Shown piece after piece: positions 6,760 through 10,015 of a stretch of 10,015 nucleotides of DNA. Both the position numbers and the translations under genes were made by a program. Below the pieces are notes generated by a model. That model saw only the letters and a list, made by a program, of their open reading frames with translations, had not been told where the DNA came from and did no database searches. The stretch's first letter is position 1. The number at the start of each line of letters is the position of its first letter. Source of the stretch: Actinomycetes bacterium (GTDB lineage Bacteria; Actinomycetota; Actinomycetes; Streptosporangiales; Streptosporangiaceae); contig JAFACJ010000998.1 of assembly GCA_023425615.1 (NCBI GenBank), positions 1-10,015 on the forward strand, in the 5' to 3' direction.

Positions 6760-7195
6760 CGCCAGCGGCTTGCGATAGACGCTGCCGAGCGACTGCTCCA
6801 CGAACGGCGCGTGCATCGGCTTCCCATCGAAGGCCGGCGTCTGGTGGCACAGTGATAGACGATGCGCGCGTTGGAGCGCATGGACCCCTTGCCGGCACAG
6901 ATCGAGCCGGGCACCCGGCCCGTACGCCTGCTGGCCGCGCTGGGGCCGAAGATGATCGAGCTGTCCGGCGAGCCCGCGCCGACGGCGCGCATCCGTACCT
7001 GTGATCACCGGCGGGTCGGACCGGTCGGCTCGCGCGATGGTCGCCATGGGCTCCGCCCAGGAGGCGGCCGCGGCGGTCACCGCACACCTCGACGCCGGCG
7101 CCGATCACGTGGTCATGCAGATCTTGACCGACGAATCCATGGTCGACCCGCGTCCCGCGCTACGTGAACTCGCCCCAGCGCTGCACCTGGAGTGA
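6760..7195 (+). pseudogene. Remnant of LLM-class F420-dependent oxidoreductase
   Basis: Fragments of a luciferase-like flavin/F420-dependent oxidoreductase lie in two reading frames. In the frame containing 6859-7000, TMRALERMD and RPVRLLAALGPKMIELSGE match the conserved middle of the family; upstream in the same frame DAAERLLHERRVHRLPIEG is a poorer match, cut by the stops TGA TAG at 6853-6858. The next frame (from about 7001) carries GGSDRSARAMVAMGSAQEAA and then HLDAGADHVVMQIL, ending in PALRELAPALHLE at a TGA at 7193-7195, the normal end of this family. About 60 residues between the two blocks are missing, and the N-terminal barrel is absent or unrecognisable. It cannot make a functional enzyme. 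Family level is fairly sure; the left boundary is a guess. Confidence 0.65.
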
Positions 7196-7214
7196 CCCCC
7201 GCAAGGACACCGCC

Positions 7215-7229
7215 GCACGGCCGCCGTGC
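7215..7229. other. Short hairpin after the LLM remnant
   Basis: GCACGG (7215-7220) pairs with CCGTGC (7224-7229) around a 3-nt loop, 20 bp past the remnant's stop. It could be its former terminator. Weak on its own. Confidence 0.25.
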
Positions 7230-7344
7230 TCTCGGTGCGAGCCGGGCCCAGGGCGGGTACGGCCTGCGATGCCCGGAACCGCTCTCGAAACCTTGATAAC
7301 CGCAGCTCAGACCAATATTCGTTGAATTTCCGCTATTTGCTACG

Positions 7345-7437
7345 AGGACCCCATTCCGCTCCGACCGCTGGGACGTGGCCGGAGCCCTCATCTGCCTGGT
7401 CGGCGTCGCGGTCATCATGTAGGCGCCCCGCACCTGA
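7345..7437 (+). pseudogene. C-terminal remnant of YnfA/UPF0060 membrane protein
   Basis: One frame reads FRSDRWDVAGALICLVGVAV (from 7354), then IM, a TAG at 7420-7422, then APRT and a TGA at 7435-7437. This corresponds to the last transmembrane helix and tail (…VIMYAPR) of the small four-helix YnfA-family inner-membrane protein; the stop replaces the Tyr codon near the end. The first three helices are absent, and the DNA just upstream (about 7305-7345) turns AT-rich and unlike coding sequence, suggesting a deletion or rearrangement junction. The assignment rests on a short segment recognised from memory. Confidence 0.5.
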
Positions 7438-7686
7438 ACCAGGCCGACCACTGCGGCCGACCGCCACGCCTCAACCACAGATCAGGCCCCGTATTGGCGG
7501 GATTTCCGGCGATTGCCAGCGGGATCCCTGCTGATGCGTCAGCCTCAACCCTGGTTGGGGACGTTCCTCGGCATCGGTGTCGGGCTCATGATGATCCTGG
7601 CCGTCTTCGTCGACGATGGCGGGCTGTCCACGTGGGTACGGCTCGGGCTCGTGCTCCGTCTCCCGGCCACGGGGCGTGTCGGGCCC
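7438..7686. other. Gene-poor stretch between YnfA remnant and oxygenase promoter
   Basis: Apart from the doubtful small membrane ORF starting at 7534 I find no gene, RNA, or clear repeat here. Other open frames in it are short and lack family resemblance. Confidence 0.4.
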
Positions 7687-7761
7687 TTGTCCTGGACCAC
7701 TTACTCCATTAACGTCGGAAACCGACGGACACCAACCGTGATCACTTTGAGGTGCAGGTAA
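7534..7761 (+). CDS. Possible small single-helix membrane protein, doubtful
   Basis: A 75-residue open frame from the ATG at 7534 has one hydrophobic segment (WLGTFLGIGVGLMMILAVFV, about residues 7-26). I do not recognise the family. Its TAA overlaps the ATG of the oxygenase gene as TAATG, which could mean coupling. Against it: no Shine-Dalgarno is visible, and the C-terminal half (after about residue 40) looks non-coding and contains the candidate oxygenase promoter. It may be a decayed gene whose frame runs on by chance. Confidence 0.22.
   Translation: MRQPQPWLGTFLGIGVGLMMILAVFVDDGGLSTWVRLGLVLRLPATGRVGPLSWTTYSINVGNRRTPTVITLRCR
7687..7715 (+). promoter_or_regulatory. Candidate promoter of the MpaB-family oxygenase
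   Basis: TTGTCC (7687-7692), a 17-nt spacer and TAACGT (7710-7715) resemble -35/-10 elements and lie 45 nt upstream of the ATG at 7761. Consensus and spacing only. Confidence 0.4.
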
Positions 7762-8708
7762 TGGACGTGTCCCAGGAAGCTCCCCGCACGATGCCGGCCG
7801 ACGGCCGTCGCCCGCCTGCGAGCCGCTCGCAGCGTCCCGTCGATCCGATCCGCCGGCACGGCTGGGTCCAGGACAAGCTCGACCATCTGATGTACGAGTC
7901 CGCCATGCTGCCCGGTGTGCGGTTCGACCGGCCGGCCGGCGACCCCGGCTGGTTCTCCCCCGACAGCGCGATGTGGTACGTGCATTCGCACTTCTCCGGG
8001 ATCGCCGGTGGTTTCGTCGGGCTGATGTGCGAGGGCGTCAAGCCCGACATGGTGTACGGCGGTCTCGACCACAGCGACTTCTTCAACGACCGCAAACGCA
8101 GGGGCGGCCGTTCGGCGTCGTTCTACTGGGCGACCGTCTTCGGTCCGACCGAGGTCGCCGAGAAGATCTGCCAGAACGTGCACCGTTACCACGACACGGT
8201 CCAGGGCACGATGCCGGACGGCACGCCGTACGCCGCCAACAGCGAGGAGAACCTCCGCTGGGCGCACGCCGGGCTCACCTGGGGTTACATCCGCGGCCAC
8301 CAGCTGTACCACCCCAAACCCCTGCCGCCGGAGAAGCTCGACGAGGTGGTGGACGGGATGGCCCGCATCCACGAGGCGATCGGCGCCACCGACCTTCCGC
8401 GGACGATGGCGGAGATCGAGGAGTACTACCGCCAGATGCGGCCTCGGATGTGCCTCAACGAGGACGGCGAGTGGGCGCTCGGCTTCGCGTTCTCCGAGAT
8501 CGACAAACCCGGCCGCGCGCCGATGCGCTGGGCGCTGGAGGACGCGATGCCGTGGTGGGCCCGCGAGGTCCTCGGCGCGAAGTCCACGCCGCGGCAGCGC
8601 GCGATCGGCCGGAGACTGAACCGGACACTCGTCAACTGCGTGCAGAGGGCCATCGGCACCCCGTGGTACGTACGGGAAGCACAGGAACGGATCAACGCGA
8701 CGCCCTGA
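7761..8708 (+). CDS. Oxygenase MpaB family (DUF2236) protein
   Basis: A 315-residue protein of the MpaB/DUF2236 group, heme-dependent oxygenases that include the latex-clearing rubber oxygenases and the fungal MpaB enzymes that cleave a C=C bond in a prenyl chain. Recognition rests on the core HRYHDTVQG (141-149), with its conserved histidine(s), followed by TPYAANSEENLRWAHAGLTW (155-174), the usual region of axial and distal heme residues. The N-terminal 30 residues are polar and Arg/Pro-rich with no twin-arginine signal, so it is likely cytoplasmic, unlike secreted latex-clearing proteins. GAGGTG 6 nt before the ATG at 7761 supports this start over a TTG at 7752. It stands alone, preceded by decayed genes and followed by a transposase remnant, so its neighbours do not reveal a substrate. 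The family is firm, the reaction unknown. Confidence 0.85.
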   Translation: MDVSQEAPRTMPADGRRPPASRSQRPVDPIRRHGWVQDKLDHLMYESAMLPGVRFDRPAGDPGWFSPDSAMWYVHSHFSGIAGGFVGLMCEGVKPDMVYGGLDHSDFFNDRKRRGGRSASFYWATVFGPTEVAEKICQNVHRYHDTVQGTMPDGTPYAANSEENLRWAHAGLTWGYIRGHQLYHPKPLPPEKLDEVVDGMARIHEAIGATDLPRTMAEIEEYYRQMRPRMCLNEDGEWALGFAFSEIDKPGRAPMRWALEDAMPWWAREVLGAKSTPRQRAIGRRLNRTLVNCVQRAIGTPWYVREAQERINATP

Positions 8709-8740
8709 CCTGCACGCTGGATAAGGCACCGTTCGCCGGA

Positions 8741-8759
8741 CGACCGCAGCAGGCGGTCG
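8741..8759 (+). terminator. Hairpin after the oxygenase gene
   Basis: CGACCGC (8741-8747) pairs with GCGGTCG (8753-8759) over a 5-nt loop, 32 bp past the oxygenase stop. An outer 8-bp pair, GGCACCGT (8725-8732) and ACGGTGCC (8769-8776), encloses it. Plausible rho-independent terminator without a T-run. Confidence 0.45.
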
Positions 8760-8771
8760 GGGTCTCCTACG

Positions 8772-8899
8772 GTGCCGAACACCGAGTCCATGGCCTTCAA
8801 ACTCCTCCAAGCCGCGCAAGCCCTCGGGCTTGCGCGGCTTGCGCGTCTTGCGTCCGCGCCGGAGCTGTCTTGAAGAACGGCAGACTTCTGGAAAGCCTC
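8772..8899 (+). pseudogene. C-terminal remnant of an IS256/Mutator-like transposase
   Basis: In one frame VPNTES is followed by MAFKLLQAAQA (8790-8822); in another, VRAGAVLKNGRLLES lies at 8852-8896. In IS256-family transposases the C-terminus runs TNxIES, about 25 residues, then AMAFKL…QAAQARWRAVN, a short stretch and LVRAGA.F..GKLLER. The order and spelling match, with an apparent deletion between the IES motif and MAFKLL, and with the RWRAVN stretch replaced by a palindrome that shifts the frame. No intact transposase and no clear terminal inverted repeats remain. Assigned from memory of the family, so moderate confidence. Confidence 0.55.
8808..8841. repeat. Perfect 16-bp palindrome with 2-nt centre
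   Basis: CAAGCCGCGCAAGCCC (8808-8823) and its exact reverse complement (8826-8841) flank TC. The left arm encodes the QAAQA of the transposase remnant, so the right arm looks like an inverted duplicate of it. Three imperfect 9-bp tandem units starting CTTGCG follow from 8829 (CTTGCGCGG, CTTGCGCGT, CTTGCGTCC). The RNA would form a very stable hairpin and could also act as a terminator before the Nudix gene. Confidence 0.75.
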
Positions 8900-8943
8900 C
8901 GCTCAGAGGCGACCCGAAGCCACCGGACAGGAGACAGCTCAAG

Positions 8944-9336
8944 ATGATCGACAAGGTCGCCTGGATCCATCTCGACGACGGCAAGATCCTCAGCACCCGG
9001 TCGCGGGGCAAAGACGTCTACTACATCCCCGGCGGCAAACGTGAGCCGGGCGAGACCGACCTCGACACCCTGACCCGGGAGATCCACGAGGAACTCGCCA
9101 TCGCGATCCTCCCCTCCACCGCCACGCACCTGGGCACCTTCCACGCCCAGGCCCACGGCCACGCCGACGGCGTCACCGTCCAGATGACCTGCTACACCGC
9201 CGACCACCGCGGAACCCCGACCCCCGCCAGCGAGATCGAGGAGGTCACCTGGCTGACCTACGCCGACCGCGACCGCGTCTCCCCGGTCGACCAGATCATC
9301 TTCGATCACCTCCAGCAGACCGGCCGACTCCACTGA
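8944..9336 (+). CDS. Nudix (MutT-like) hydrolase
   Basis: Small cytoplasmic hydrolase of 130 residues, the length of a single Nudix domain, cleaving a nucleoside diphosphate linked to another moiety. The Nudix box spans residues 31-53: Gly31, Glu37 after five residues, then Arg45-Glu46-Ile47-His48-Glu49-Glu50, which supply the Mg2+-binding glutamates. The consensus Gly near the end of the box is Ala52 (EELAI), a tolerated but uncommon change. The N-terminal strand MIDKVAWIHLDDGKILSTRS and YYIPGG are typical of the ADP-ribose/8-oxo-dGTP pyrophosphohydrolase-like branch; the substrate is not predictable. AGGAG (8929-8933) lies 10 nt before the ATG. It follows a transposase remnant and precedes a decayed methyltransferase, so it appears to be a single-gene unit. 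Confidence 0.88.
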   Translation: MIDKVAWIHLDDGKILSTRSRGKDVYYIPGGKREPGETDLDTLTREIHEELAIAILPSTATHLGTFHAQAHGHADGVTVQMTCYTADHRGTPTPASEIEEVTWLTYADRDRVSPVDQIIFDHLQQTGRLH

Positions 9337-9426
9337 ACGACTCGGATCCGCAGGTCTTGCCCTTTTCTCAGGCGCACGAGAAGAAGGCCGGTGCGCGGCG
9401 TCTGGGAGCAGCTCGCTTGAGGCTCA
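9337..9426. other. Short spacer after the Nudix gene
   Basis: No gene seen. TTCTC…GAGAA (around 9364-9383) could form only a weak hairpin; no convincing Nudix terminator is visible. Confidence 0.3.
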
Positions 9427-9664
9427 GGCATGCACCGCGCTGCCGTCGGCGAACGGCGGTGCGGTGACGTCGGCCTCGCGGGTCTCCACCTGGTCCGGCA
9501 CCCCGGCGGCGCGCGCGACGAGAGCGGGTCCGCGCCGGCATCGCGGGCGCGATATCGGTGGCGACGTGCCCCGGCCGCAGGCCCCGTACGGCGATGCCGC
9601 CGCCGCATGGCGCATCCGGGACCGCGGTGCCTTCCGGAAGTGTCCCGAGCATCGCGATGCGCTC
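9427..9664 (-). pseudogene. Frameshifted remnant of a SAM-dependent methyltransferase
   Basis: Reading leftwards, one frame gives ERIAMLGTLPEGTAVPDAPC followed by GGGIAVRGLRPG and VATDIAPAMPARTR (9664 to about 9530); DAPCGGG is the SAM-binding motif I and ATDIAPAM the second-strand region of a class I methyltransferase. The continuation, DQVETREADVTAPPFADGS, is in another frame (about 9504 to 9430) and matches the motif preceding the fourth strand. A frameshift therefore lies between about 9530 and 9500. A TAG at 9667-9665 closes the frame upstream, and the N-terminus, C-terminus and catalytic half are missing. It sits 16 bp downstream of the second CocE-type gene in the same orientation. Confidence 0.6.
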
Positions 9665-9680
9665 CTAGCGCAGAGAGATG

Positions 9681-10015
9681 TCACGTATGGAAGGTCAAGC
9701 GGGAAGTGTCGCCGATGCGGTAGGTGGTGGGGCGTAGGGCGTCCGGGGCGTCGGTGCCGAGGTTGCGGGCGAAGCGGGGGTGGGCGCCGCCGGAGACCTG
9801 GAGGCGGAGGCGGTGGCCGCGTTTGAAGTGGTGTGCCACGCCGGACAGGTCGAGCGTGACGACCGTCTCCAGGGGGTCGGCGGTGGTGAGGCGGGTGATC
9901 GCGTCGCGGATGTTGTGCGATCTGCCCCGGGTGTCGACGTCGCAGAGGCGGACGAAGAGGTCGGCGTGGGGGTTGTCGCGTTGGACGGCGATGTCGGCGG
10001 TGAGGTCGCCCAGCA
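9681..10015 (-). CDS. C-terminal part of a second CocE/NonD-family hydrolase
   Basis: An open frame enters from the right edge (first complete codon at 10013) and ends at TGA 9683-9681, giving the last 110 residues. FVRLCDVDTRGRSHNIRDAI matches the jelly-roll C-terminal domain of CocE/X-Pro dipeptidyl-peptidase-like hydrolases, as does HHFKRGHRLRLQVSGGAHPR followed by FARNLGTD. The equivalent segment of the complete hydrolase at 4937-6601 reads VVRLCDVDEKGTSRNI and GHRLRVQVTSSNFPRWDRNP. The catalytic domain with the Ser-Asp-His triad lies outside the window, so activity cannot be judged. The visible part has no stop or frameshift and appears intact. It points leftwards, opposite to the first hydrolase, and is not obviously under the same operator. 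Confidence 0.85.
   Translation of the reverse strand, partial: LGDLTADIAVQRDNPHADLFVRLCDVDTRGRSHNIRDAITRLTTADPLETVVTLDLSGVAHHFKRGHRLRLQVSGGAHPRFARNLGTDAPDALRPTTYRIGDTSRLTFHT

Noticed and set aside
6637..7080. Minus-strand 147-residue frame in the gene-poor region as a transposase
   Set aside because: A short stretch looked vaguely gene-like, but the plus strand holds coherent LLM-oxidoreductase blocks across the same DNA.
7701..9011. 436-residue open frame on the minus strand across MpaB and the transposase remnant
   Set aside because: It spans an intact gene, an intergenic region and a remnant on the other strand; no domain is recognisable.
1..10015. CRISPR array, tRNA/rRNA gene, riboswitch or phage attachment core
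   Set aside because: No regularly spaced repeats, no tRNA-like cloverleaf or conserved RNA motif, and no direct repeat flanking the integrase was found by eye.

Overview
The window is GC-rich DNA (apart from a few AT-richer promoter segments) with strong third-position G/C preference. Its gene families (a remnant of an F420-type luciferase-like oxidoreductase, an MpaB-type oxygenase, CocE/NonD hydrolases, a TetR-controlled acyl-CoA cluster) point to an actinomycete chromosome. I cannot fix the genus.

Layout. Positions 1-498 (minus) hold a decayed tyrosine integrase that runs off the left edge, with an in-frame amber stop and an apparent internal deletion; a perfect 14-bp inverted repeat lies just upstream of it (597-631). 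Positions 747-4000 (plus) are a compact operon: an adenylate-forming acyl-CoA synthetase, a crotonase-fold enoyl-CoA hydratase/isomerase and an FabG-like SDR, the first two overlapping by 4 bp and the third only 4 bp further on. A hairpin (4009-4045) separates it from a convergent TetR regulator (4047-4670, minus). Divergent from the regulator is a complete CocE/NonD (X-Pro dipeptidyl-peptidase-like) serine hydrolase (4937-6601), followed by a perfect 14-bp hairpin.

The most informative signal is regulatory. The acyl-CoA synthetase promoter (764-791) and the tetR/hydrolase divergent promoter (4797-4824) carry the same 28-bp palindromic architecture, GGGTAC-N3-CGTAC-N8-GTACCC. This ties the two transcription units and the regulator into one likely regulon. 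The simplest model is that the hydrolase frees a carboxylic acid from an ester or amide, the synthetase converts it to a CoA thioester, and the crotonase and SDR carry out the hydration/isomerisation and oxidation steps. No acyl-CoA dehydrogenase or thiolase is present, so either the substrate is already unsaturated or other genes complete the route. The crotonase has only one of the two usual catalytic glutamates.

Positions 6645-7740 are a gene graveyard: a broken LLM-class oxidoreductase, the last ~30 codons of a YnfA-family membrane protein with a stop near its end, and a possible small membrane ORF. A complete MpaB/DUF2236 oxygenase follows (7761-8708), then a remnant of an IS256-like transposase containing a perfect 16-bp palindrome, a complete Nudix hydrolase (8944-9336), a frameshifted SAM-methyltransferase remnant (minus, about 9427-9664), and the C-terminal 110 residues of a second CocE/NonD hydrolase (9681-10015, minus) that enters from the right edge.
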